A stretch of DNA of 64,000 nucleotides from SIG480 sp045546975 (GTDB taxonomy: Bacteria > Bacillota > Clostridia > Oscillospirales > JAAYXM01). The notes under the pieces were generated by a model that was not told the origin of the DNA, did no database searches, and saw nothing but the letters and a program-made list of their open reading frames with translations. Position numbers and translations under genes: made by a program. Positions 16,279-24,622 of this stretch are shown piece by piece. The DNA is taken from NCBI GenBank assembly GCA_045546975.1, contig JAZQDV010000008.1:1-64000 (forward strand), read 5' to 3'. Position 1 is the first letter of the stretch. Each line of letters begins with the position of its first letter.

Positions 16279-17112
16279 ATGAAAAGCTTCAAAATAGTTT
16301 CAGACTCGTCTTCGGACCTTTTATGTCTTGACGGGATTGACTTTTTATCATCACCTCTTAAAATCATAACTGCGGATTGCGAATATACAGACGATTCATC
16401 CCTGGATGTCAAAAAAATGGTGGAGGAGCTTCTCTCCTACAACGGACGTATTTCCTCCTCCTGCCCAAACACCGAGGACTGGCTTTCCGCTTTTGGTGAT
16501 GCAGAAGAAATCTTTTGCATAACGATAAGCGGAACACTTTCGGGAAGCTACGCCTCGGCGGTCTCTGCAAAGGAAATCTATGAGAAGAAGTACCCCGAAA
16601 GGCGCGTTTTTGTTCTTAACTCGCTTTCCGTAGGTCCCGAGATGAAGCTTATAATTGAGAAAGTATGTGAGCTCCACAGGGATGGTGCGGACTTTGACTG
16701 CATCTGCAGAAAAGCGGAGGAATACAGCAAAAAGACAGGTCTTTTCTTTATGCTTGAGTCTATGAAGAACCTTGCGAACAACGGACGAATCTCGCCTCTC
16801 ATCGCAAAAGCGATAGGTGTGCTCGGAATAAAAATTCTCGGAAAGGCAAGTGACAGGGGCGACCTTTCCGTACTGTCGAAGTTTCGCGGTGAGGATAAGG
16901 CTGTTCGCACGATTATTGACTATCTCTCGCGTGAGGGATTTTCCTCAGGAAAAATAAAAATCGCCCACGTCGGAAACGAAACCTTTGCAAGAACACTCAC
17001 AGATAGTCTCAAGCAGCACTTCGGTGTTTCGGATGTTGATATTTACCCCTGCCGCGGTCTTTGCAGCTTTTATGCAGAAAAGGGCGGCATCCTCATCGGC
17101 TTTGAAAAATAA
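16279..17112 (+). CDS. DegV family fatty-acid-binding protein
   Basis: Cytoplasmic two-domain protein that binds a fatty acid; FakB members present it to the kinase FakA. 277 aa, usual size. The N-terminal V-S-D-S-S-S-D-L, the ISSSCPNTEDW and ISGTLSGSYASA segments, and the LNNGRISP-like LANNGRISPL region match the family. No fakA is nearby, so calling it FakB would be a guess. Confidence 0.9.
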   Translation: MKSFKIVSDSSSDLLCLDGIDFLSSPLKIITADCEYTDDSSLDVKKMVEELLSYNGRISSSCPNTEDWLSAFGDAEEIFCITISGTLSGSYASAVSAKEIYEKKYPERRVFVLNSLSVGPEMKLIIEKVCELHRDGADFDCICRKAEEYSKKTGLFFMLESMKNLANNGRISPLIAKAIGVLGIKILGKASDRGDLSVLSKFRGEDKAVRTIIDYLSREGFSSGKIKIAHVGNETFARTLTDSLKQHFGVSDVDIYPCRGLCSFYAEKGGILIGFEK

Positions 17113-17116
17113 ACAA

Positions 17117-17152
17117 AAAGAGACCTTCGTTTGAAAAAACGAAGGTCTCTTT
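17117..17152. terminator. Bidirectional terminator degV/trxB
   Basis: Perfect 16-bp stem: AAAGAGACCTTCGTTT (17117-17132) with AAACGAAGGTCTCTTT (17137-17152), and a 4-nt loop. Serves both convergent genes. Confidence 0.9.
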
Positions 17153-17160
17153 CGTATTAC

Positions 17161-18066
17161 TCATCTTCCGTCGACATAGTCGCACGCAGCAAGGGCTGCG
17201 GTTGCACCGTCGCCTACCGCGGTTGTTACCTGGCGGATGCGCTTTCTCCTGCAGTCACCTGCGGTAAAGATACCGGGCGCCGAGGTCTTGCAATCCTCAC
17301 CTGCATCGGCATAGCCGTTTTTATCAAGTGCGATGATGTTTGCAAACTTCTCGTTCTGCGGAACAAGACCTATTGCAACAAACATTCCGTCAAGCTCAAT
17401 ATCGGAGACCTCAGAGGTTTCTGTGTTCTCGACAGTAATCTTTGTAAGCTCACCGTCACCGTGAAGCTTCTTTACAACAGTACTTAGGATTATCTCAATA
17501 TTTGCCTTTGATTTTACTTCATTTGCAAGTTTTTCCTCGCCTGTCAAAAAGCCGAGGTTCTGCACAAGATAAATCTTCTTTGCAAGGTCGGAGAGAAGCA
17601 GCGCTTCCTGGAGTGCAGAGTTTCCGCCACCGATTACGGCAACGGTCTTGCCCTCATAAAATGCACCGTCACACACCGCGCAGAAGGAAATTCCCTCTCC
17701 AACATAGCTCTCCTCATTTTCAAGGCCGAGCATACGATGCCTTGCACCGGTCGCAATAATTACGCTGCGGGAGGTGAATTCACCGCTGTCGGTGACAACA
17801 GTTTTCACCTCACCGTCGCGCACTTCGAGAACTTCGGCGGCTTCAACATCTGCGCCCTGCTCAAGAACCTGTTCAACGAGCTTTTCTGCAAACTCATTGC
17901 CCGTGAGGCTCAAAAAGCCGGGGATATTTTCTACCTTGGGAGAGTAGGTTATCTGTCCGCCGAATGTAGCTTTCTCTATAACAAGCACGCTCTTGTTTGC
18001 ACGGCGTGCGTAAAGCGCGGCGCAAAGCCCTGCAGGGCCTCCGCCGATTACTATAATATCATACAT
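17161..18066 (-). CDS. trxB: Thioredoxin reductase-like NADPH/FAD disulfide reductase
   Basis: Flavoprotein that passes electrons from NAD(P)H (or ferredoxin) through FAD and a CxxC to a redoxin. About 301 aa. FAD dinucleotide-binding GGGPAG near residue 8, redox-active C129-A-V-C132-D, second nucleotide motif GGGNSA and the C-terminal FTAGDCR for FAD. ATG 18066 is chosen because AAGGTGG lies 8 nt upstream; the GTG at 18078 overlaps that site. It follows nrdD by about 57 nt on the same strand, which suggests it reduces the redoxin domain fused to NrdD. Confidence 0.94.
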   Translation of the reverse strand: MYDIIVIGGGPAGLCAALYARRANKSVLVIEKATFGGQITYSPKVENIPGFLSLTGNEFAEKLVEQVLEQGADVEAAEVLEVRDGEVKTVVTDSGEFTSRSVIIATGARHRMLGLENEESYVGEGISFCAVCDGAFYEGKTVAVIGGGNSALQEALLLSDLAKKIYLVQNLGFLTGEEKLANEVKSKANIEIILSTVVKKLHGDGELTKITVENTETSEVSDIELDGMFVAIGLVPQNEKFANIIALDKNGYADAGEDCKTSAPGIFTAGDCRRKRIRQVTTAVGDGATAALAACDYVDGR

Positions 18067-18081
18067 ATCATTTACCACCTT

Positions 18082-18113
18082 GGGCAGACGGAAGATTTCT
18101 CCTCCGTCTGCCC
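18082..18113 (-). promoter_or_regulatory. Intercistronic hairpin between nrdD and trxB
   Basis: GGGCAGACGGA (18082-18092) pairs with TCCGTCTGCCC (18103-18113). In the reading direction it is followed by the trxB Shine-Dalgarno AAGGTGG rather than a U-tract. It is better read as an mRNA-stabilising or attenuating stem than as a terminator. Confidence 0.55.
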
Positions 18114-18123
18114 ATAAATTTTA

Positions 18124-20493
18124 TTATGCACCGAGCATTTTTTTGATGTCAGAAACTCCGTTGAATTTTGAGACCTTGCCGTCCTTGACTATTGCAAGTG
18201 TCGGGGCCTGCTTGATTCCGAGAGCTTCTGCAAGCTCGCGGTTTTCGTTTGCAAGGTACTTTGTATATGCAAAGCCTGCCTTGTCAAGTGTTGCGCAGGC
18301 AATCTTACAGTTCGGGCAGGTTGCGGTCGTGAAGAGGTATGCACCGTCTGCAATTTCCTTCTTCTCTTCACACTTCTCCTCACACTTTGCGGGAGCTGCA
18401 GCCTTCTTTGTAAGCTTTGAATTTGCAATGTCGTAAACCTTGCGATCTTTATATTCCTGACTCTTACCGTCGTTCCAGTTCTGGACCGGGCGGTAGTAAC
18501 CTGTGATACGGCTGTAAACCTCTGTCGGCTCGCCACACTCAGGGCAGGTAAACTGTTCGCCTACAAGATATCCATGCTTCTTGCATACAGAGTATGTCGG
18601 TGAGAGTGTGTAGTACGGGAGCTTGTGGTTTTCAGCAATCTTGCGGACAAGATTTGCAGCAGCCTTCCAGTCAGGAAGCTTCTCGCCGAGGAAGGCGTGG
18701 AATACTGTGCCTGATGTGTAGAGAGTCTGAAGCTCGTCCTGAATCTCAAGTGCCGTGAAGATATCCTCAGTATATCCTACGGGGAGATGTGAGCTGTTTG
18801 TGTAATACGGTGTTTCATCCGCGCTCTTTGCCGCAGTGATAATATCGGGGTATCTCTTTACGTCGTGCTTTGCAAGACGGAATGCAGTTGATTCTGCAGG
18901 TGTTGCTTCGAGGTTGTAGAGGTCACCGTACTTGACCTGGTAGTCAGAAAGGCGCTCGCGCATATGGTTGAGAACATCCTTTGTGAACTCCTGAGTCTTT
19001 GTATCGGTAAGGTCCTTACCGAGCCACTTTGCATTAAGTCCAACTTCGTTCATACCAACAAGACCGATAGTTGAGAAGTGGTTGTCAAATGTTCCGAGGT
19101 AACGCTTTGTGTACGGATAAAGTCCTGCTTCCAAAAGCTTTGTGATAACTGTTCTCTTTACCTTGAGTGAACGTGCTGCGATGTCCATGAGCTTATCAAG
19201 ACGCTCGTAGAAATCCTTCTCGTCCTTTGCAAGGTATGCAATTCTCGGCATGTTGATTGTTACAACGCCGACAGAACCTGTGCTCTCACCGCTTCCGAAA
19301 AATCCGCCTGACTTCTTGCGGAGCTCACGGAGGTCAAGACGAAGTCTGCAGCACATACTGCGGACATCTGACGGCTCCATATCGGAGTTGATGTAGTTTG
19401 AGAAGTACGGTGTGCCGTATTTTGAGGTCATCTCGAAGAGGAGCTTGTTATTCTCTGTCTCTGACCAGTCAAAGTCGCTTGTAATGGAATATGTCGGGAT
19501 AGGATACTGGAATCCGCGGCCGTTTGCGTCACCCTCTATCATAATCTCGATGAATGCGCGGTTGACCATATCCATTTCCTTCTGGCAGTCCTTATACTTG
19601 AAGTCCATTTCACGACCACCGATGATGCAGTTGAGTTCTGCAAGGTCGTTCGGAACTGTCCAGTCAAGCGTGATATTGCTAAACGGTGCCTGTGTGCCCC
19701 AACGCGACGGAGTGTTGACGCCGTAGATGAAGGACTCAATGCACTTCTTGACCTGGTCGTAGGAGAGGTTGTCCGCCTTGACAAAAGGTGCAAGGTATGT
19801 GTCAAAAGAGGAGAATGCCTGTGCTCCCGCCCACTCGTTCTGCATGATACCGAGGAAGTTTACCATCTGGTTGCAGAGAGTTGCAAGGTGCTTTGCAGGT
19901 GCTGAGGTAATCTTGCCCGTAACGCCGCCGAGGCCTTCCTGAATGAGCTGCTTGAGTGACCAGCCCGCACAGTAGCCTGTAAGCATTGAAAGGTCATGGA
20001 TGTGGAGGTCTGCGTTGCGGTGAGCATCGCCGATTTCGTTGTCATAGACCTCAGATAACCAGTAGTTTGCAGTAATTGCACCTGAGTTTGAGAGGATAAG
20101 TCCGCCGACAGAATATGTAACGGTGGAGTTCTCCTTAACACGCCAGTCGCTTATACGGAGGTAATTATCAACGATCTCCTTGTAGTCAACAATTGTTGCG
20201 CCAAGGTTACGAATCTTTTCGCGCTGCTTACGGTAGAGGATGTATGCCTTTGCAACATCGTCATAGCCACCCTTTATAAGAACAGACTCAACACTGTCCT
20301 GAATAGCCTCGACCGTTACCGCACCGTTTTCAATCTTCGGCTCAAAGTCAGATGTAACCTTGAGTGCGAGGAAGTCAATAATATCCGCATTATACTGTTT
20401 ATCACAAGCGTCAAACGCCTGCATTATAGCATTACTTATCTTGGATAAGTTGAAATTTACGGCCTTGCCGTCACGCTTAATTACCTGATACAT
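18124..20493 (-). CDS. nrdD: Anaerobic ribonucleoside-triphosphate reductase with fused C-terminal redoxin domain
   Basis: Class III glycyl-radical enzyme that reduces ribonucleotides to deoxyribonucleotides without oxygen. 789 aa. An ATP-cone (about 1-90) leads the catalytic barrel with adjacent cysteines in S-M-C-C-R-L-R-L-D. A zinc site uses C637/H640/C650/C653, and the glycyl-radical motif R-I-T-G-Y is at 662-666. After a linker with CEEKCEEKK comes an extra thioredoxin/glutaredoxin-like domain (713-789) with CPNC at 726-729 and a cis-Pro-like QAPTL. Most NrdD proteins end soon after the radical Gly. The fusion and adjacent trxB argue for a redoxin, not formate, as reductant; that is inference. 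Confidence 0.96.
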   Translation of the reverse strand: MYQVIKRDGKAVNFNLSKISNAIMQAFDACDKQYNADIIDFLALKVTSDFEPKIENGAVTVEAIQDSVESVLIKGGYDDVAKAYILYRKQREKIRNLGATIVDYKEIVDNYLRISDWRVKENSTVTYSVGGLILSNSGAITANYWLSEVYDNEIGDAHRNADLHIHDLSMLTGYCAGWSLKQLIQEGLGGVTGKITSAPAKHLATLCNQMVNFLGIMQNEWAGAQAFSSFDTYLAPFVKADNLSYDQVKKCIESFIYGVNTPSRWGTQAPFSNITLDWTVPNDLAELNCIIGGREMDFKYKDCQKEMDMVNRAFIEIMIEGDANGRGFQYPIPTYSITSDFDWSETENNKLLFEMTSKYGTPYFSNYINSDMEPSDVRSMCCRLRLDLRELRKKSGGFFGSGESTGSVGVVTINMPRIAYLAKDEKDFYERLDKLMDIAARSLKVKRTVITKLLEAGLYPYTKRYLGTFDNHFSTIGLVGMNEVGLNAKWLGKDLTDTKTQEFTKDVLNHMRERLSDYQVKYGDLYNLEATPAESTAFRLAKHDVKRYPDIITAAKSADETPYYTNSSHLPVGYTEDIFTALEIQDELQTLYTSGTVFHAFLGEKLPDWKAAANLVRKIAENHKLPYYTLSPTYSVCKKHGYLVGEQFTCPECGEPTEVYSRITGYYRPVQNWNDGKSQEYKDRKVYDIANSKLTKKAAAPAKCEEKCEEKKEIADGAYLFTTATCPNCKIACATLDKAGFAYTKYLANENRELAEALGIKQAPTLAIVKDGKVSKFNGVSDIKKMLGA

Positions 20494-20506
20494 AACAAAA
20501 TGCTCC

Positions 20507-20597
20507 TTCCCACATATTGTGTGTGTAAGAGCATTTTAACATATATATAGTATTTCTGTCAATAGGTTTTTTCAAAAAAATCCACAATATATTGTAT
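20507..20597 (-). promoter_or_regulatory. nrdD promoter with three NrdR-like boxes
   Basis: Minus strand: -35 TTGACA (20557-20562), 18-bp spacer, -10 TAAAAT (20533-20538). Three AT-rich palindromic boxes resemble the NrdR consensus ACACWATATWTWGTGT: 20507-20522, near the start site; 20538-20553, in the promoter spacer; and 20582-20597, the best match (ATACAATATATTGTGG on the minus strand). The first two are 31 bp apart centre to centre, about three helical turns, as expected of paired NrdR sites. Confidence 0.7.
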
Positions 20598-21289
20598 TAG
20601 ACTCCTCGAAGTTCTACAAAATCTATGTGTTTTAAGGCGTTTTTGCGCATAGCTTCAAGCTTTTCGGGGGATACGGGGGATAAATTATCTCCGATAAGCT
20701 TTCCCGAGTCCACAAAATTTTGCAGGAAATATCGTGGTGCACCCGAAATCCAGCGCGAGATTTTTTCAATATCTTCTTCTGTGTGAAGTTCTCTCACAAC
20801 AGTTGTACGAAACTCAAAGTCCACCCTTTTTGAGAGAAGAAAGTCTACACTCTCCTCTATCGGTGAAATATCAAATCCGTCAATACCGACAGTTTCGGCA
20901 TATCGTTCCTTTGAATTTTTTATGTCCATTGCAACATAGTCACAAAGTCCTTTTTCAACAATCCGGCGAAGCTTTTCAGGAAAGCTTCCGTTTGTGTCAA
21001 GCTTGACTGCAAGGGAGAGTGACTTGAGCTCCGACAGGAACTCCTCAATATCCGGCTGCAGGAGTGGCTCTCCACCTGTAACACAAATACCGTCAAGAAT
21101 ACCTGCACGCTTTTTGAGATAATTCACAACCTCACTTTTGGGGATTTCCTCCGTCCCGGAAAGCTCTGTGACAAGAAGGGCATTATGGCAGAACGGGCAG
21201 CGGAAGTTGCACCCGCCCGTAAAAACCGTACACGCTACGCGTCCGGGAAAGTCAAGTAATGTTAGTTTTTGAAATCCGCAAATTTTCAT
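20597..21289 (-). CDS. nrdG: Anaerobic RNR-activating radical-SAM enzyme
   Basis: Radical S-adenosylmethionine activase that installs the glycyl radical on NrdD. 230 aa. The 4Fe-4S cluster motif C27xxxC31xxC34 lies in GGCNFRCPFCHN, followed by VTGGEPLLQ. This length and LLDFPGRVACTVFTGG fit the longer NrdG2-like branch. Its ATG overlaps the TGA of the upstream ABC exporter gene (ATGA), so it is translated from that transcript; nrdD then starts from its own promoter. Confidence 0.93.
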   Translation of the reverse strand: MKICGFQKLTLLDFPGRVACTVFTGGCNFRCPFCHNALLVTELSGTEEIPKSEVVNYLKKRAGILDGICVTGGEPLLQPDIEEFLSELKSLSLAVKLDTNGSFPEKLRRIVEKGLCDYVAMDIKNSKERYAETVGIDGFDISPIEESVDFLLSKRVDFEFRTTVVRELHTEEDIEKISRWISGAPRYFLQNFVDSGKLIGDNLSPVSPEKLEAMRKNALKHIDFVELRGV

Positions 21290-22965
21290 TCTGTTTCCCT
21301 CTCAAAAATTTTGCCGTCGCGGACATATATCTCCTTTGTGCAGATATTTCTTGCCGCGCTTCTGTGGGATATTGCAATACAGGTCTTTTCCGGAAGCCCC
21401 ATAATGTTCTCTAAAACCGTTTTCTCCGTCGTCTCGTCAAGTGCGCTTGTCGCCTCGTCAAGAAGGAGAACAGGTGCGCCGCAAAGGATTGCGCGCGCTA
21501 TTGCAAGGCGTTGCACCTGCCCCTCGGAAAGTCCGCTGCCGCGCTCACCAAGCACTGCATCAAGTCCACCCTTTTCATTTGCGAGAAAATCTGCGCACGC
21601 AAGAGAAAGTGCATTCATTATTTCCTCGTCTGTTGCGTCGTGCTTTGCAAGGAGCATATTCTCCCGCACCGTTCCGCTCATAAGAAGATTTCCCTGCGGA
21701 ACGTATGCAAAGAGGCGACGTAGGGATGAGTCGCACGGTATGTTTTCTTCTGCCTTGATATAAATCTCGCCACTCTTCGGTTTGAGCACGCCCATAATAA
21801 GCTTTATCATCGTGCTCTTTCCTATACCTGAAATACCTGAAATAAGCGTTAAGCTTCCTTTTTTAATTTCACAGCTTGCACCTTCAAATACCGGTGTATC
21901 TCCGTATGAAAAGGAAATGTTATCAAGTACAATGGCTTCGGTTTTCTCATAAACACCGTCAACCGATACTGTCTCCGGATCCTCCGGAAGCTCGCAAACC
22001 TCAAGTATTCGCTCTGCAGACGCAATTGCCGAATAATACTTTGAAAGACTTCCCGAAAGTGTCGCAAACGGGGCCTGTATCTGACCTATAAGCTGCATAA
22101 TGGCAGCAAAGTCGCCGTAGCCAAAGCCCACGTCCCCCGACATAATCTTCCACGCACCCCAGAATATAGCATACACATATCCGAGTGTGAGGAGAGATGA
22201 AAATCCGCAGGATGCACCTGTTGAAAACCACGCGCGAACCATCTTCTTTTTATAATGCTCCTCGGCTTTCTTCTTTTCACTTTCAGAGATTGCCTCGCGC
22301 ATATCAAACGCCTTGACAACAAGGATGTTTTCAACCGACTCCTGATGAAGTGCACGGAGGGCGGCATCCTTTTCCTGAACATCCCTGTGTGTCTTTTTCA
22401 TGATGCCACGGAAAGCACGCGCAAAGATAAAGACGACAAGTCCGCCGACAAGTATGACAAGAGCAAAGGTCGAATCAACCATGAATACGGCAACAAGTGC
22501 GCCGATAACTCTTGCAAAGATTCCGCAGATGTTCGGGATAAGCGTTGCGACATTCTCACTCACGGTTGTTGCGTCACTCCAAAGTCGCGTCTGAATGTCT
22601 CCGCTGTGGAATTTTGAAACTGCGGAATAATCTTTTTTGAATATCTTTTGGAAAATGCTTCTCCGAAATGCTATCTCAAGCTTCCCGCGAAGCATGGCCG
22701 AAAGAATATGCACAAGTATAAATAAAACTATCTGGACTATAACAACCGCAACAAGAACTATTGCGGAGCGGTATGCCGCCTCTCTTTCTCCTGAAACTGC
22801 AAAGTTGATTATATTTCGCATTACGAGTGCAAAATATACCGCGAGGAAGGAATTTACCGTATGGAATACAGAAAGAAAGAACAGGCGCAAAAATTCTTTT
22901 TTTGATGTCTGCGCTATAAAACGCAAGGCTTTATTGTTTCTCAAAAAGCTCTCATTCCTTTGCAA
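21286..22965 (-). CDS. ABC exporter, fused membrane and ATPase domains
   Basis: Half-size exporter (type IV ABC fold). 559 aa: six hydrophobic helices in residues 1-320, then an ATPase with Walker A GISGIGKST, signature LSEGQ, Walker B VLLLDEATSALD and switch His in ISHR. It would act as a homodimer. The predicted start is a TTG at 22965 with a weak ribosome-binding site; a second TTG at codon 8 has a better-spaced AGGA. Substrate unknown. It heads the transcript containing nrdG. Confidence 0.9.
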   Translation of the reverse strand: MQRNESFLRNNKALRFIAQTSKKEFLRLFFLSVFHTVNSFLAVYFALVMRNIINFAVSGEREAAYRSAIVLVAVVIVQIVLFILVHILSAMLRGKLEIAFRRSIFQKIFKKDYSAVSKFHSGDIQTRLWSDATTVSENVATLIPNICGIFARVIGALVAVFMVDSTFALVILVGGLVVFIFARAFRGIMKKTHRDVQEKDAALRALHQESVENILVVKAFDMREAISESEKKKAEEHYKKKMVRAWFSTGASCGFSSLLTLGYVYAIFWGAWKIMSGDVGFGYGDFAAIMQLIGQIQAPFATLSGSLSKYYSAIASAERILEVCELPEDPETVSVDGVYEKTEAIVLDNISFSYGDTPVFEGASCEIKKGSLTLISGISGIGKSTMIKLIMGVLKPKSGEIYIKAEENIPCDSSLRRLFAYVPQGNLLMSGTVRENMLLAKHDATDEEIMNALSLACADFLANEKGGLDAVLGERGSGLSEGQVQRLAIARAILCGAPVLLLDEATSALDETTEKTVLENIMGLPEKTCIAISHRSAARNICTKEIYVRDGKIFERETE

Positions 22966-22987
22966 AACATTCTTTTCATATATTTAT

Positions 22988-23016
22988 ATATTAAAAAAAA
23001 TTGCAAATATTGTCAA
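22988..23016 (-). promoter_or_regulatory. Sigma-A promoter of the ABC exporter-nrdG unit
   Basis: Minus strand: -35 TTGACA (23011-23016), 17-bp spacer, -10 TAATAT (22988-22993), 22 nt from the TTG start. Confidence 0.75.
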
Positions 23017-23033
23017 GCGAAAAAGCGTTTTGC

Positions 23034-23064
23034 TGAATATTTAATCGTGTTTTCGGGCAAAATA
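23034..23064 (+). promoter_or_regulatory. Candidate forespore (sigma-G/F-like) promoter of the DUF1540 gene
   Basis: TGAATA (23034-23039), 18-bp spacer, CAAAATA (23058-23064). The -35 matches the sigma-G type; the -10 matches CATANTA at five or six of seven positions. Weak evidence. Confidence 0.3.
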
Positions 23065-23093
23065 TATCCGAACACTAAAAGGAGGTATGAAAA

Positions 23094-23261
23094 ATGCAGA
23101 ACACACCAAACAAGAGCATTCATTGCACCGTTACAAGCTGTGAAAACCACTGTCAGAGCGTTGACTATTGCGCGCTTTCAGAAATTAAAGTGGGTACTCA
23201 CGAAAAGAATCCGACGCAGGACCAGTGCACAGACTGTCTTTCTTTTTCTCTCAAGCACTAA
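23094..23261 (+). CDS. DUF1540 domain small Cys-rich protein
   Basis: 55 aa with six cysteines, beginning M-Q-N-T-P-N-K-S-I-H-C. The spacing C-x4-C-x3-C-x5-C, followed by a terminal C-x2-C, is that of the DUF1540 metal-binding-like domain common in Clostridia. ATG 23094 has AAGGAGG 8 nt upstream. A hairpin terminator follows at once. Function unknown; a possible forespore-type promoter lies upstream. Confidence 0.85.
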   Translation: MQNTPNKSIHCTVTSCENHCQSVDYCALSEIKVGTHEKNPTQDQCTDCLSFSLKH

Positions 23262-23270
23262 CCACCAAAA

Positions 23271-23302
23271 AAATAAAGCACCGCTTCTGCGGTGCTTTAT
23301 TT
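23271..23302. terminator. Bidirectional terminator DUF1540/spoVT
   Basis: AAATAAAGCACCGC (23271-23284) / GCGGTGCTTTATTT (23289-23302), 4-nt loop, perfect stem. It abuts the spoVT stop codon. Confidence 0.9.
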
Positions 23303-23844
23303 TATGACTCCATCTGTTTTCCGAGAAAGCCTGCTACGGTCTGGACGAGCTTGTACCCCGTCTCTCCAAGGTCTCCGTCCTCGCCGTCAAAAACGAATGC
23401 GACGCACCCCGAAACATCACCCTCCGAAATGATGGGTGCGGCAACAGAGAGATATTGCCCGGTTTTTGCGTCTGTTACCTCAACGGGTGTTTCCCCGCTC
23501 TTGTGCTGATAAATCTGCCGCGATTCGATAATATGCTCAAGCGGCTCTGAAATGCGCTTGTCGGCAAGGTCGCGCTTTGCGGCTCCCGATGCCGAAATCA
23601 CCATGTCGCGATCACAGATAATCGCACTTGCACCCGTAGTTTTTGAGAGTGTTTCGCAGATGTGTCCGGCAAACGATGCAAGTTCTCCCATCGGCGAATA
23701 TTTTTTGAAAATTACTTCGCCGTCGCGGTCGGTGTATATCTCAAGCGGGTCTCCCTCACGGATGCGCATTGTTCTGCGGATTTCCTTTGGTATGACGACA
23801 CGACCAAGGTCGTCTATTCTTCTTACAATTCCCGTGGCTTTCAT
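23302..23844 (-). CDS. spoVT: Stage V sporulation protein T, AbrB-type regulator
   Basis: Forespore transcription factor that tunes sigma-G-dependent genes. 180 aa. N-terminal swapped-hairpin AbrB DNA-binding domain (1-50) with MKATGIVRRIDDLGRVVIPK, then a GAF-like domain (about 55-178). Length and both domains match SpoVT rather than the shorter AbrB. In Bacillus it is sigma-G controlled; here I only see a sigma-A-like box upstream. Confidence 0.95.
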   Translation of the reverse strand: MKATGIVRRIDDLGRVVIPKEIRRTMRIREGDPLEIYTDRDGEVIFKKYSPMGELASFAGHICETLSKTTGASAIICDRDMVISASGAAKRDLADKRISEPLEHIIESRQIYQHKSGETPVEVTDAKTGQYLSVAAPIISEGDVSGCVAFVFDGEDGDLGETGYKLVQTVAGFLGKQMES

Positions 23845-23869
23845 ATAATATAAATCCCCTTTTGTTTTG

Positions 23870-23897
23870 ATATTACAAAACTATTGTTTACATTCAA
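23870..23897 (-). promoter_or_regulatory. Possible promoter of spoVT
   Basis: Minus strand: TTGAAT (23892-23897), 16-bp spacer, TAATAT (23870-23875). A sigma-G -10 was not found at suitable spacing. Confidence 0.35.
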
Positions 23898-23930
23898 GGG
23901 ATTTTTATGTAAGGAAAAACGTGGTTATTC

Positions 23931-23959
23931 TTGAAATCCGTGCCGAAATATCTTATAAT
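23931..23959 (+). promoter_or_regulatory. Sigma-A promoter of lipoprotein gene at 23991
   Basis: -35 TTGAAA (23931-23936), 17-bp spacer, -10 TATAAT (23954-23959). Transcription would start near 23966, which rules out start codons upstream of 23966. Confidence 0.85.
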
Positions 23960-23990
23960 TATTCCAATATGTACTTGGGAGATGGAAAAT

Positions 23991-24575
23991 ATGAAAAAAT
24001 TCTTTATTTCTTGCCTTATAGTCTGTATGCTGTTTTCTGTATCCGGTTGTTCGTTCTTAGACGATATAACTTCGCTTTACTCATCCGGTTTTTCTGTCTT
24101 AAATGACATAACTTCGCTTGTTACCCAGAAAGAAAAACATTTTACAATCGACGATTATAATTTACAGATTACCGCTGACAGTACTTTCCGTGAAGACACC
24201 GGCGGAGACTTCGACCTTCAAATCACAAACAACAACTGTTATATAAGCATTATGGCATATGCATACGTTGATCTTTCTCAAGACATAACACCTCAGGATA
24301 TCCATAATCTGCAAAACGAAGATCTTTTCAGCAAAAGAGAAAATGTTAAACTCATTGAAGATTTAATAACGCGCACCGATCCGGAAAAGACTATTTCACG
24401 AATTACATATTCTGCAGAGGCCGACGGCATCAAAAATTATTATATGTCATATTTGCTTGACTTCCCCGATGCAGAGATCGTTGCCTGGGTATTGGTGTCT
24501 GCGATGCCTTCATATACTAACAACAACTTGGAATATTTACACAATATTGTGTATTCCTTAACGCCAATTAAGTAA
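23991..24575 (+). CDS. Hypothetical lipoprotein
   Basis: 194 aa. Signal peptide ends in lipobox V-S-G-C (Cys20). Just after it is a short internal duplication, D-I-T-S-L at two places 17 residues apart. The remainder looks like a small globular alpha/beta domain with TPQDIHNLQ and YLHNIVYSL, but I recognise no family. The ATG at 23991 has GGGAG upstream and lies 25 nt after the predicted transcription start. Confidence 0.75.
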   Translation: MKKFFISCLIVCMLFSVSGCSFLDDITSLYSSGFSVLNDITSLVTQKEKHFTIDDYNLQITADSTFREDTGGDFDLQITNNNCYISIMAYAYVDLSQDITPQDIHNLQNEDLFSKRENVKLIEDLITRTDPEKTISRITYSAEADGIKNYYMSYLLDFPDAEIVAWVLVSAMPSYTNNNLEYLHNIVYSLTPIK

Positions 24576-24580
24576 AAAAC

Positions 24581-24612
24581 AAAAAGCGAGGTGAAATTCA
24601 CCTCGCTTTTTT
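24581..24612. terminator. Bidirectional terminator
   Basis: AAAAAGCGAGGTGAA (24581-24595) / TTCACCTCGCTTTTTT (24597-24612), serving the lipoprotein gene and the convergent SLH gene. Confidence 0.9.
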
Positions 24613-24622
24613 GTTTCAAATT

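Noticed and set aside
18082..18113. Rho-independent terminator between nrdD and trxB
   Set aside because: No U-tract follows the stem in the reading direction, and the trxB Shine-Dalgarno comes directly after it.
22966..23093. Extra short open frames in the ABC exporter leader
   Set aside because: Short, without conserved features; better explained by the two divergent promoters.
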